Source of the DNA: Mytilisepta virgata
Lineage: Eukaryota; Mollusca; Bivalvia; Mytilida; Mytilidae
Length of the DNA stretch: 64,000 nt
Direction: 5' to 3'
Assembly (NCBI GenBank): GCA_028015205.1
Contig: CM051512.1
Location: forward strand, 23,529,139-23,593,138
Part shown: positions 53,597-64,000 of the stretch, piece after piece
Numbering within the stretch: the first letter of the stretch is position 1
Layout: the number at the start of each line of letters is the position of its first letter
Program-made: the position numbers and the translations under genes
Notes under the pieces: generated by a model
Told to the model about the DNA's origin: nothing
What the model saw: the letters and a program-made list of their open reading frames with translations, nothing else
Database searches by the model: none

Positions 53597-55426
53597 ATGG
53601 ATTTAGTAGATGAAGAACTTTCTGTACAAGTCTACCAGTATGTATGCAATATACTTGGATCGGAAAATGTCGTGAAAACAAGGCGGAAACTTCTTTATAC
53701 TTCCGATATTGTTCATTTGGACAAAAAAAGAACGTTTATTAATAGTGGCAGTAAAGCTGAAGGTTTGAACTTGAAAACTAGCGATATTGATATAATGTTA
53801 TGCATTAATTTCATTCGTGTGTATGAAAATTCTAATAATATACCTTCTTCCTGTAACGCTACAATAAAACTTGTAATGGAGAATAAGGAGACAAAACCAG
53901 GATTTACTTTACTTCAAAATTTTAATATTCACAGTACAAATTTCAACCCTATTCCTATCAATCTTTATCAACTTATTAGAAAGGACTTGTATGTGTCTTC
54001 CAAACGTTACAGGGAGTATTTTATAAATGAACGTACATCCGTCATTCATGGTCCTTGTGTTTCTACGTCTGATGGGAGGTTTGATTTTGCCTGTTGTTTC
54101 CGTTGCCATGAATGGATTTCATCTGCCCAAGAATGGATTCATAGATCGAGGAATTCATGGCCGAGTAATGAATTAATTAGTAATATTATTGATAACGGCG
54201 TTCTATTCGTACCTATTGGATGTAAAGGTTCACCAAATGAGGATATCGAATGGCGGATATCGTTCTCTGTTGCAGAAAAACAATTAATACATTCTTTTAA
54301 TCATGTCCAGTTTTTATGCTATGGTCTGCTAAAAATTATCCTAACGGATTTAATTAAACCCAAACATGGTGACCTGGTATGTTCATATTTTCTTAAAACT
54401 ATAATGCTGTGGCTGTGCGAAGAAACTGAACAATGTGAATGGAGAACAGAAAATTTCGTTTATTGTTTTATGAACTGTTTCAGACGATTGATTTATTGTG
54501 TTGAACATAAAACCCTTCTCCATTACTTTATTCCAGAGAATAATTTCTTTGAGGAAAGATTTACTGCTATACAACATTCACATTTACTATCTACGTTACG
54601 GAGCATTTACAATCTTGGATGGAGATGTATCTTACGTGCAGATACCTTCAAGTCATTTTCAAACACAGTTGTATCTTACAGTTTAGCCAATTTCCCGATG
54701 GCTTCTTCAGTCGGTGTTCTCTTTAACATAATTCCGGATTTTTATTTTAAAAATGCTTTAGCTGGCATTTGTTTAACTCCACCTGCCAGAAAGTTTTATG
54801 GTTACTTTTGTTCCCTCAGCAGTCAGTGGAAATCTCAAAAATTACCTTTAAATATCAACTCTACAAACAATAAGTATTTCTACAAACAATACAAAAGGCT
54901 TCGTTCTTATTTACTGATAGGTTTGTACAGTGATGTTGTGTCTGGTTGGTTGTTGTTAGCATCATTCTATTATACATGTAAACAGTATCGTGACTGTATG
55001 TACATTGTAGACTACTGTATATCTAAGTGTACACCAGATAAATTCCATGTAATTCGTAATCCTGACATAGAAACACAGAGTAGTTTTGAGAGAATCCTTC
55101 ACCTTGTTGGGCAGCGTAATTACTTTACCGTTGTAAGGCACTTTGTACACGATAAGGTGATCGTCGTTCGTTCCTCCGTCATTCTACCTAATGAATTCAA
55201 ATGTTATATTGATACCGATAGGGATCTGTACTTTCCATGTGTGGTATTTGCTTACTTTCTGAAGTTTCTTTGTTGCCACCATCAACATGATAGAAGGGGA
55301 CGATATCTTTCATTTCGTGAGCTGGAGTTTACAGTAGCTCAGAACTATTTTATTCTGAACAACGAACATCAGATTCAAATAGCCAACCAATGTCTCGATA
55401 TCGCTAGATTGTTGTTAGATATATAA
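53597..55426 (+). CDS. cGAS-like receptor/Mab-21-domain protein, intact copy 2
   Basis: A single-exon gene of 609 codons. The nucleotidyltransferase start shows NSGSKAEG (GS motif at residues 51-52) and TSDIDIM (acids 63 and 65); a third acid sits in GRFDFACCF (163). EWRISFSVAE (218-227), CSYFLKTIMLWLCEE (262-276) and LLHYFIPENNFF (307-318) are signature stretches of the Mab-21 C-lobe. Residues about 440-609 add a helical tail with ASFYYTCKQYRDCMYIVDYC, TPR-like in pattern. Family members (cGAS and cGLRs) sense foreign nucleic acid and make cyclic dinucleotides for STING; others are not known enzymes. The triad is present, so activity is possible but not shown. No signal peptide. AATAAA at 55612. 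Bivalves carry expanded families of such genes. Confidence 0.87.
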   Translation: MDLVDEELSVQVYQYVCNILGSENVVKTRRKLLYTSDIVHLDKKRTFINSGSKAEGLNLKTSDIDIMLCINFIRVYENSNNIPSSCNATIKLVMENKETKPGFTLLQNFNIHSTNFNPIPINLYQLIRKDLYVSSKRYREYFINERTSVIHGPCVSTSDGRFDFACCFRCHEWISSAQEWIHRSRNSWPSNELISNIIDNGVLFVPIGCKGSPNEDIEWRISFSVAEKQLIHSFNHVQFLCYGLLKIILTDLIKPKHGDLVCSYFLKTIMLWLCEETEQCEWRTENFVYCFMNCFRRLIYCVEHKTLLHYFIPENNFFEERFTAIQHSHLLSTLRSIYNLGWRCILRADTFKSFSNTVVSYSLANFPMASSVGVLFNIIPDFYFKNALAGICLTPPARKFYGYFCSLSSQWKSQKLPLNINSTNNKYFYKQYKRLRSYLLIGLYSDVVSGWLLLASFYYTCKQYRDCMYIVDYCISKCTPDKFHVIRNPDIETQSSFERILHLVGQRNYFTVVRHFVHDKVIVVRSSVILPNEFKCYIDTDRDLYFPCVVFAYFLKFLCCHHQHDRRGRYLSFRELEFTVAQNYFILNNEHQIQIANQCLDIARLLLDI

Positions 55427-58400
55427 TTCTTATGTTCAAAATGAAATACAGGTGATGTAAAATGGTAATTAAAACATTTTTGTTGAAGACAAATGTGTTC
55501 ATTAAATTTAATAGAAAGTATTAGTTTTAATGTGGATAGACACAATTGAGGCAAAAAAAAACGTTCATCCCTGTGCATAAATTTAAAACGTAGCTTTGAA
55601 TGCAAAATCATAATAAAAATTAGCATATGATAAAAATGATTTTGTGCATCCAAATTGGTATCAATGAATTTTATTTTACCACTGAGCCGATACCAGTGGT
55701 GTTGGATGTATCCTCAGTTTAATTACTTGTATTTAGATACTAACCCGAAATTGATACATTAAATCTACTGTTACAAAATTTAAAAAAAAACTCCCTCATG
55801 CATAGCTCTGTCCTTAGATGGTTTTGGTTTTACCCCTTTTGGTCATTTTGGTATTTTGGTATTTTGAATTTGCTCAACTATTTGGACTGTTGTTTTGGTT
55901 TTAAACATTTAAGGCCTTGAGCACAACTGCTGAATTTTACATCGATGAAATGTGCATATCTTGTGCATCAAAATTAGTATCAAAGAATTTTATTAATTAT
56001 ATCACTGGCTTCTATACTCACTGGCAATGTAACAGGTGTTGGACATGCTTACCCTTTCGGATGTCACTCCAGGTTTTTAATTGGAATTCACATAGCCAGC
56101 GCTTTAGTTACTTTATTCTCTTGTCATATTTTTGGGGGGTTAATTTTATGTGTTTTATTCTTTTGGTTATACATGTATCCTTGTGGAGTTTGTGTGTTGT
56201 TTTCCATTCTCTTGTCTTTTTCTTTTCCTTGGATATCTTATTTATTGACTTTTTCCACTGTTTTGTCGCCTTGGTGTTCTTTTATCAAATTATATCTTAT
56301 GGGCAAAGAAATTATAAGTAAATGAGACGATCAAGCATACCAGTACACATGCAATACCTCATTGACAATTCAGCGTTCGATAACGTAGAATTATAATGTA
56401 TTTGATCGACAGTTCTGTTACACAACTAAGGGCCGTTTTCCCACTTTTGACACAAATATACTGAGGTGAGACCATACATTAAGTATGCTACTAGTTTATT
56501 AGGTAAGGATCTACTGTCGATATAATGAATTCATTATCCTCCAACCTACTTAGTTTTCTGTCTTATATTCCGTAAAAAAAATTACGGATTAAAAGAGCCA
56601 TAAACTGGATAGATTCTGTGTGTTGCGAATTACAGGAGATATATGTCCTCTATTTGCACAAACTTCATTAGCCCGAACTGCCGATAATTCAGCAAGATGT
56701 CAAACGTTGTTTGAAGTTTGAGCCATAGGACAGACAAACCCAGGAAGACAAATGGACAATCACAAGCACAACAAATAAACACTGAAACTAAAAAAACAAT
56801 GAAAAACACGAACTCATATAAAAATCAGGAGTGAACTCATGTGTGTGCCCCGGAATGATAAGCATACAGCACCCGTCATGAAGTTCAACAAATTCAATCT
56901 GGTGGTAATCAAATCGGTGTAGGTATTGTAACGGTCAATCAGTTCTTGATGACAACCGTAAAATTTCCTGAGTGACAACATCAACTTTTATCCCGGATAA
57001 AACCATGGTTATGCAGCGGTAATCCTCTTTATCGAAAGTCAAAAATGGTAACTCACGCATGCCCTTGAATATCGAATACGCTGAGAAACGTAGACGCCGT
57101 ATGCAGGCGATTCTGGTATATTGCTACTCAAGCAGGGCATATTAACAATAGGAAAAATGAAGTCATCACGTCTCAAAAAGTTTTGTCTTCAAATTTGTTT
57201 TCGATTTTCCCCTCCTTAGAATATCCCTTTTGTATTTCTTGACTTTACTTACATTTGCACCAACAAGCTTAAAAATACTTCAGTAGCTGTAGCAGTCGCA
57301 AACGACAGCTAATCCCCTCTACGCGTTTTGAACATACGGAGTCTTATAACTGGACCTTAACACGAAACTAAACCAGTCAATTATGCATAAAATGTAGGTC
57401 AGGGTGATCAATTTGTATACGCACCTACGGTATTTTCAAGACAAGTCCACTGGCGAAATATTACACCTATATGACTTGCAGTGTCTTAGAATTGGACCTT
57501 AACCAAAAACTTAACTAGAGTCACTCATGGATAAAATGTAAGTCAGAGTGATCCAATTTTTATATGGATCTTCTTTATTTTCCAAGACGCATACACTGGT
57601 GAAATAGTATACCTATATGACTTACAGTGCCTTAGAACGAACCGAACGGTATATCCCCTCCCAACGTATTTTTATACTTTTGGCCTTTAAATTTTCATGT
57701 TTTTGTCAGTTTTATACTTTGTACATTTTTTGTCTGATTGATTCAGATTATTGGAGGAAATTTGACAAAAAATTCATTTCAAAAATTTACTTTGAACTGT
57801 ATATAGTGAAATACATTACAAGTCTTTATCGTTCTTACTTCAGTGGCGAGAAAATTTTTGAAAAATATTTTCCATATGTTGCAGTTTTCCGTGCTCCATG
57901 TTTAATCAAAGATTTCTTTAATTACATTTATTGAATTATATGTTTAAATCAGCCCTAATACAAAATGTATGCTAAAATCGGCATGACCAATATGGATTTT
58001 AAAAGATCAACTCATATTAACAATACGTTTAATACGGCTTTTCGGCCCGGTTAATAACCTTTTCCGTATTGCCCTGTATTAAAAAGCTGGGGCAATATGA
58101 GAGTTTTCACTTCCGGGTGACCAGGAATAGAAGTTCCGGAACTTGTTTCGAATTTTTTGAGACTTCATTAATTTCTGTTGTAAACAACGCTGCTTGAAAA
58201 ATTGTGGATGTCTTGAGAATAATTTTTCGTCATATACCTTTCTGAAAAGAGATCATGTTGTGATTTTACATTCAGTGTCTCAACTTGTCACTCTGTCTTG
58301 CCAGGTACAGCTTTAATTTTGAGACTTTTTGTATAGAGCATCTCCATCATAACAGTAACAGTATGTATTTCCATGACATTGAAATTTTTTTAAATTGTTT

Positions 58401-59021
58401 TAAAATTTTTAAAAAGTTTTCAAACTATCAAGATCTGACTCCAAAATTACAAATAGGGATTCCACGTACATATACTAGAAAAATACAATAAAAAGAAAGT
58501 GATAAATAGCTAAAAGATTCAAACAAGTTTAAATCAATGAACATTACCTTAATTTATAAATAACACAAATTTATAGACAGTTAAAAAAAACAGGACCAGT
58601 CGTACCTAGTTCCTGCCATACGGACTGTTGGGATTATTTAATTAAAGTGTTACGAACTTGCTGATTCTGAATTGCCCGTGTATTGATTCTCGGTCAGCTG
58701 TATTTGCATTCGGCCATACTGGCCTCGCGGGAACAATACAGCTAACCTTGAATCAATACAAGGGCCAATACAGAAACAGCAAGATAGTAAACACTATAGT
58801 ATGTGTTAATCTGGAAATTTACATGGCGAGGCGCAATATATAAGAACTATTCTTTTCTGTTTAGACGTAACTTTCATTTTCACTCTGTGATGTGATACCC
58901 TTTATTGTCTCGGCTGGTCTTTCTTGATCTTTCTTTCTAAATAGTTTCCGAAGTTTGAAGATCTGTCTTTTAAATTTAGCACAAATAACATTCAGCGTCA
59001 ATTCTATAATTTCTGTAAATG
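55427..59021 (+). other. 3' flank of copy 2
   Basis: Same repeat order as the 3' flank of copy 1: decayed mussel repeats (55.64-55.74, 55.85-56.04 kb), a minus-strand retroelement tail (56.72-57.18 kb), the tandem 120-bp repeat (57.40-57.63 kb) and a palindromic MITE (58.645-58.796 kb). It lacks the unit-1 hairpin insert. No gene is recognised. Confidence 0.65.
58645..58796. repeat. Imperfect palindrome (MITE-like), unit 2
   Basis: Second copy of the inverted repeat at 51245-51393, with the same end sequences and a few substitutions. Confidence 0.85.
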
Positions 59022-59130
59022 TTATAAGGCTTGCTTCACAAAAAAGTCCCATTTGTCCCCCAACGTTTGCTGAAATAATGAAAAATAAAGGGTAAATTAT
59101 TTAGTCTTAGGAGTGTATGATATTATACAA

Positions 59131-59392
59131 TTACTGTCTTTTGCTTTTTAAAAAACTGTTATTCAATGAAGACGTATGAAAAACAGCAGTACCACTAACA
59201 TCCTCTGAAAGAGAAAAACGAATTTCTTCAGCAGTTGCAGCCACCGCAGCAGCAGTACCAGTACCCAACTCTGAAAGAGAAATACAAATTTCTTCAGCAG
59301 CAGCAGTACCATTAGCCACTTCTGAAAGAGGAATACGACTTTCCTGAGCAACATCAGCAGCAAGATTTTGTTTTGAATCACCCTTTTACCAT
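59131..59392 (-). CDS. Short repeat-coding frame, unrecognised
   Basis: Minus-strand frame open from about 59392 to a TAA, containing AQESRIPLSEVANGTAAAEE, ICISLSELGTGTAAAVAATA and EEIRFSLSEDVSGTA. A unit of about 21-24 residues (S-L-S-E-x-x-x-G-T-A-A-A...E-E-I-x) repeats three times, then VFHTSSLNNSFLKSKRQ and stop. Codon-level variation keeps the unit readable, which suggests past coding use. It could be the last exon of an unseen gene or only a GC-rich minisatellite. No start or acceptor is convincing. Confidence 0.25.
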
Positions 59393-60167
59393 GATCGTAT
59401 CTGGACCAACCTTATGCAGAAAGACGTATTCTATGAAAAACATGTAACAACAAAAAAAAGTAACGAGAATGCGCCATCCATACCTAAGGATCCTGCATCA
59501 CTCTATGATGGTATTCCCGTCGATTTAGATAGTGACGACTTTTTTATCACAGTATTAGAAATATTATCATATTGGATGATTTCATGTCAACATCGGCAAA
59601 AGATGCAACAACCAACGATCTATTTACGGAAGGCAGTCATCACAGAAATTTAACGATAGTGGTTTTAAATCAAAACTTGTACTTTGGAGAGGACTCTACC
59701 AAGAGACGAACCTTTCAGTCGTTCTCTATAACAATCCCATGGATCGTCCACCCGTCGTGGCGCTAGGGCCCTACTATTATAGGTGAAATATCCAAAACTT
59801 TTAAAATATTTGAATTTTATTATTTCTTGAAGTTTTGTATTTTTTCTGAATGTATTTCTGAGGTGAAAAGGAATTGAGTAATATATAAAAACCAAAAAAC
59901 GCCTATCAAATAACAGTGAAACTAAAAACGACAATAAAAATATTTATTACATTGAGTGTGGTGAAATACCGGGATTTCCGATTGAAATTCATTCCGATAG
60001 TTCACCCAGTGAAATCGGAAGTCATATTTCACTCTAGGAAGTGACGTAACAATAGCCGTCGCCAACGATGTTGCTATACAAACGTCGTCGCGTAGTCGCA
60101 TAAAAACATAATCCCGTGTATTTTCTAGTTAAAGTTTATGAATACACGGAATATTTCAATGTAATTA

Positions 60168-60345
60168 ACAGAATAACTAATCTCGAAATTCGAATACCAA
60201 AGATCAACAATTCGTGACCAAAAAACACTAATAATTCACTCGTGACCGAAAAACACTAATAAGTCACTCGTGCTCTACGCGCACTCGTGAATTAATGTGT
60301 TGTTCGGTAACTCGTTGTAAATTATACTATAATTATTACATAGAT
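60168..60345. repeat. Degenerate hairpin, relative of 60.54 kb
   Basis: AACAGAATAACTAATCTCGA, CTCGTGACCGAAAAACAC and GTGAATTAATGTGTTGTTCG echo the better preserved hairpin that follows. Confidence 0.7.
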
Positions 60346-60540
60346 GATGATGATTTATCGTAATTTCCAGTGAAAATGAATTCGATATTTTCACTTAGTG
60401 AAAGATCGGTTTTTATTTAACGTCGACAAGGGCGTTACTAACAAATGACGTTTGCGACGTCGAAAGATTCTGGAAGGGGTCTAAGGAAAATATGACACTT
60501 TTGAAGCCTTTGTGTCTATTTTATCAATGTAATAAACAGT

Positions 60541-60674
60541 ATAACTAATTCAAGAATTTGAATATCGGAAATATTCAACTCGTGACCGGAAAACACTGCG
60601 CGCATTCGTGAATTAATGTGTTTTTCGGTCACTCGTTGAATATTTTGCGATATTCAAATTCTTGAATTAGTTAT
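60541..60674. repeat. Hairpin inverted repeat
   Basis: ATAACTAATTCAAGAATTTG and AATATCG pair with CGATATTCAAATTCTTGAAT and TAGTTAT; inner parts (ATTCAAC...CGTGACCG...AAAACAC) pair with GTGTTTTTCGGTCAC and GTTGAAT. Arms are about 60 bp. Confidence 0.9.
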
Positions 60675-62591
60675 TCTATAAACATTGCATCAATAAATTG
60701 TGTACCATGACGCTCTATTGGAAACTGAAATGAGCGCTATAAATTGTAAGACACCAACCATTTATGTTTTTTTTTTCTTTGTCTTATTTAAATATTTATT
60801 ATAGTTTAAGATAAAAATCATTTTTTCGATATTTTGATTCTTTAACTCTTTTCTCTGTTAATCTGTTTCAACTCTGATGCAGAAATTAAAAACTGAAACG
60901 AAAAGTAACATGAAATCGTGAGAAACTTTAAAACGAAGAACGTAACCCAAACTTTAATAAATTGATTAAACACTGTTAACTGTCTGTAAATATTGTTCTT
61001 TTGTGTTTTTGTGGCAAAGTCTCATGGCATAATCTGCCATTTTTATCGCATTTCGCCATACTATTTGTTTACATTGTCGACATGTGATTCCTGTGTTCTG
61101 ATTAGTTGCAGCTCCTCTCAGCCTCATCGAATAAAAATAAGTACTGCACGGACCCAAAATTCTGGCTTAATCTGACAAGGTGGAGAGGAAAGAATCGAAT
61201 CGTAGCCCGTGTCTATCAAAGATGTTAATAAATATCCAGATCAACTTATTTTACTACATAACCACTATTTTACAGACAACAATTCTAATATTAAATTGTT
61301 CAATAATTTCGGTCTCATCTATTTCATGTATTTAGTTTTCTTTTGATAAAATTGAATACATGGGTAACTTTCTTGTCTTCAAACATTTTATATAAACCTT
61401 CTAAAAATTGAATTGTTTAATACTCTGCTTATTTGAAATTTAAGATTAATTGAACAGAGAAAGTATTTCAAATTTAAAAATAATTATAAAGGGTTTTTAA
61501 TTGTTGCATTGTAAGCAATGTTGCAAACAATCATTTGTTTCTATATATTTATCGGGTTTGTTGGTCCGATGGATTACAATTTTTTTGGATTGCTCCTTAG
61601 GTCTATTTGTCCTTTCTATAGAAACAGTTCAAAAATACATATAACAGAGATGTTTGTTTATATATTTTTATTTTTTACGTTTCGGTCAAATTTAACAATA
61701 AAACATGTCATATAGTGTAAGGTTATCTAGTTCGAAATTTAAAACGACAATATAAACATGGAAAAACAAAACTACTGGTCGGGACATTTTCGAACAAGAA
61801 TATATAGGTTAATCTGAAATATTTTAAGATAAATACGTTTCGGTCACATTTAACAATAAAACATATCATATAATTAAGGTTATCTAGTTCGAAATTTAAA
61901 ACGACAATATAAACATGGAAAAACGAAAGTACTGATCTGGACATTTTTGAACAAGAATTGATAGTTAATTTGAAATATTTTCAGATAAATATGAATTCAT
62001 GTTTTATATTTATAATTTTCTTCTTAATATACCTGACTACATATTGAAGGCGGAATGAACTCGTGAATGTTGCACTTATTATAATAAGTAATTAATGTAA
62101 GACAGTAGTTCCCCTTCTGTCGGACAATACAATGTCTATACAGGGTTAAATAGACAATAATCATATCATACAGTTAGATTATCGAGTCACTTCTTACGTC
62201 ACAATCTAATCATTCAAAGCTGACGTCACAAGACCAAACCAGGTTATACAGTATAATCATTGTTGCTCTATGCTGTTTAGCCAATTAAAATGCAGTATTC
62301 AAATCAAATTAAACTATTAATAGTATGTTCTACAAATTTTTCCAAATGCTTTAAGCAGAAATATTCGTAATATATACACAATTCACGTTTCTTTACATAT
62401 ACAGTATAGGAACATTTTTAAAAAGTATATTTGAAAACAATTATAAATGCATTGTATACCATGCACGTGCTACATGTTAACAGAGACATTTGAAATTGCC
62501 AGTTTGTACGCCATATTTTTATATTTTGTATACATCACATTTAAAAATAGACAATAATCATATCATACACAGTAAGATTATCGAGTCTCTT

Positions 62592-62631
62592 CTTACGTCA
62601 CAATCTAATCATTAGGAACGAAACCGAAACT
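62592..62631 (+). promoter_or_regulatory. CRE/ATF-like plus ISRE-like cluster, copy 3
   Basis: TTACGTCACAATCTAATC then GAAACCGAAACT at 62620-62631, 726 bp before the ATG of copy 3. A second TTACGTCACAATCTAATC without the ISRE lies at about 62.19 kb. Confidence 0.45.
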
Positions 62632-63356
62632 ACTTTGGAAAATCCACTGATCTAGACGTTTTGAAACAAGAATTGATGTGTAAGGCTTTAATATTGTAAG
62701 ACAATCGTTCATGAATTTATTCGAAATCGCGTTTTTTTTTTTATTCTAATTTAACTGATAGTTTCTCAAAATACCTCAAACTATGAAAAATAATCAATGT
62801 AGGATATTGGTTCAACTTGATTATCTGACAATATAACTTCTCAAGGGTAAAGAAATGTCATTGCTATAAATTTTAATGGTATGGTCTAGCCTTTTGGCAT
62901 GTATTGTACAGATACATGTTTGTTACTACTTATTCATTTATTTATGTATTCGAATTACTTTCTTGGAAGTTACCTTATCTAGTTATATCCATTTATTTTG
63001 ATTTTGGCGGAGAAAGCGGTTGAAGTTTATATACATGTAGTCAGTTTCAACCAAATCATTTTTTTCTCTATTAATATGAAACACAGACCTACTTTTTTAA
63101 GTAAAAGCTTATGTATTTTCAGTACGAACAATTTCGAAGGGTCTACGAACTACAAGAGGAATATACGACCGTTATTGTAATCATTGGTAAAAACTGTTTA
63201 ACAGACCATTAAAGGCGCTAATACAGCACGGTACTTATACGAGACGTACATTACACAAATACATTCAAATTATACAAGATCTGCACACAGATTGGTAAAC
63301 GTAATTTACCTTCCATAAATTAATTACAATTATTTGGATTTTACCACATATGCAAC

Positions 63357-64000
63357 ATGGATTTAGTAGATAAAGAACTTTCTTTACAAGTCTACCAGTT
63401 TGTCTGCAATATAATTGGATCGGAAAATGTCGTAAAAACAAGGCGGAAACTTCTTTATACTTCCGATATTGTTCTATTGAACAAAAATAGAACGTTTATT
63501 AGTAGTGGCAGTAAAGCTGAAGGTTTCGACTTCAAAACTAGCGATATTGATATAATGTTTTGCTCAAATTTGATTCGTGTTTATGAAAATTCTAATAATA
63601 AACCTTCTTCCCGTAACGCTATAACAAAACTTGTAATGGAGAATAAGAAGACAAAACCAGGATTTACCTTACTTCAAAATGTTGAAATTCACAGTGCAAA
63701 TTTCAACCATATTCCTATCAATCTTTATCAACCTATTAGGAAGGACTGGTATGTGTCTTCCAAACGTTACAGGGAGTATTTTATATCTGAACGTGAATCC
63801 GTCAGTCATGGTACTTGTGTTTCTACGTCTGATGGAAGTGTTGATTTGGCCGGTTGTTTCCGTTGCCATGAATGGATTTCATCTGTCCAAGAATGGATTC
63901 ATAGATCGAGGAATTCATGGCCGAATAATGAATTAATTAGTAATATTATTGATAACGGCGTTCTATTCGTACCTATTGGATGTAAAGATTCACCAAATGA
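63357..64000 (+). CDS. cGAS-like receptor/Mab-21-domain gene copy 3 (partial at window end)
   Basis: Open from ATG through 214 codons to the window edge. It starts MDLVDKELSLQVYQFVCNII and keeps SSGSKAEG, SDIDIMF and DGSVDLAGCF, so the three acids and the GS motif are conserved. Changes from copy 2 include YQLIRKDLY to YQPIRKDWY and CKGSPNE to CKDSPNE. No stop or frameshift is seen in the visible part, so it may be functional. The 5' flank matches copies 1 and 2, including the ISRE-like site. Confidence 0.85.
   Translation, partial: MDLVDKELSLQVYQFVCNIIGSENVVKTRRKLLYTSDIVLLNKNRTFISSGSKAEGFDFKTSDIDIMFCSNLIRVYENSNNKPSSRNAITKLVMENKKTKPGFTLLQNVEIHSANFNHIPINLYQPIRKDWYVSSKRYREYFISERESVSHGTCVSTSDGSVDLAGCFRCHEWISSVQEWIHRSRNSWPNNELISNIIDNGVLFVPIGCKDSPN

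Larger units (their letters stand above)
51618..59021 (+). repeat. Segmental duplication unit 2 (7.40 kb)
   Basis: Starts directly at the end of unit 1 with TTTTTACACAATACGGACTA and ends ATTTCTGTAAATG before unique sequence GTTATAAGGCTTG. Collinear with unit 1 throughout. The abrupt fusion at 51617/51618 of unit-end to unit-start is the product of a tandem duplication. Confidence 0.92.
59022..60935. other. Unique sequence between units 2 and 3
   Basis: Holds an Ala/Glu/Ser-rich repeat frame (59.13-59.39 kb, minus), unassigned short frames near 59.41-59.77 kb, and two hairpin relatives (60.17-60.34 and 60.54-60.67 kb). Confidence 0.5.
60936..64000 (+). repeat. Segmental duplication unit 3 (partial)
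   Basis: Opens with the block shared with 42.74-43.25 kb, then the 5' flank and the gene start, running off the window. More diverged from units 1 and 2 in the 5' flank, with an extra local duplication at about 61.68-61.95 kb (two copies of GGTTATCTAGTTCGAAATTT) and a short retroelement-like insert near 61.55 kb. Confidence 0.88.

Overview
The window looks like nuclear DNA of a marine mussel (Mytilus or a close relative). It is AT-rich and intron-rich and carries no bacterial-style operons. It holds several interspersed repeats that I recognise from memory as typical of mussels, tRNA-derived SINEs with GTTAAAC-(CAAA)n or (CATC)n-like tails, and a Mab-21/cGAS-like gene family of the kind expanded in bivalves. 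The species call is inference; no search was run.

Region 1 (about 4.8-34.5 kb, minus strand) is one secreted or cell-surface PAN-EGF gene that I rebuilt exon by exon. Exon 1 (34438-34100) encodes a signal peptide and a PAN/apple domain. Exon 2 (16885-16798) encodes a small four-cysteine module. Then come EGF exons at 13041-12928, 9964-9860, 5786-5679 and 5473-5366, and a fifth at 4896-4786 with an in-frame TGA at its fifth-cysteine position. Splice phases match at each junction (0, then 1-1-1-1). A TATA box sits 49 bp upstream of the first ATG of exon 1.

Region 2 (about 20.1-31.7 kb) lies inside the large first intron. It is a decayed LINE (endonuclease, YADD reverse transcriptase, C-terminal zinc finger) split by four later insertions: a 1.9 kb TTAA element, a 1.46 kb TA element, a 4.36 kb foldback element and a SINE. 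The foldback element has 21-bp tandem repeats in its inverted ends and carries inward-reading SAM-like exons. Smaller MITEs are nested inside the insertions. Removing the first three insertions with one target-site copy rejoins the LINE reading.

Region 3 (about 35.0-38.5 kb) is a decayed Ngaro/DIRS-type tyrosine-recombinase retrotransposon (gag, RT, RNase H, YR), just upstream of the PAN-EGF promoter and pointing away from it.

Region 4 (about 42.7-64 kb) is a tandem segmental duplication of roughly 7.4-8 kb units, each with a single-exon cGAS-like receptor/Mab-21-domain gene. Copy 1 (45699-47513) is a pseudogene with two stops and two frameshifts. Copy 2 (53597-55426) is intact at 609 codons. 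Copy 3 (from 63357) is open to the window edge. All three have an identical ISRE-like GAAACCGAAACT beside a CRE/ATF-like site about 0.73-0.75 kb upstream. The junction between units 1 and 2 can be placed at 51617/51618.

Most of the rest is intron or intergenic sequence made of old repeat fragments, minisatellites and hairpins.
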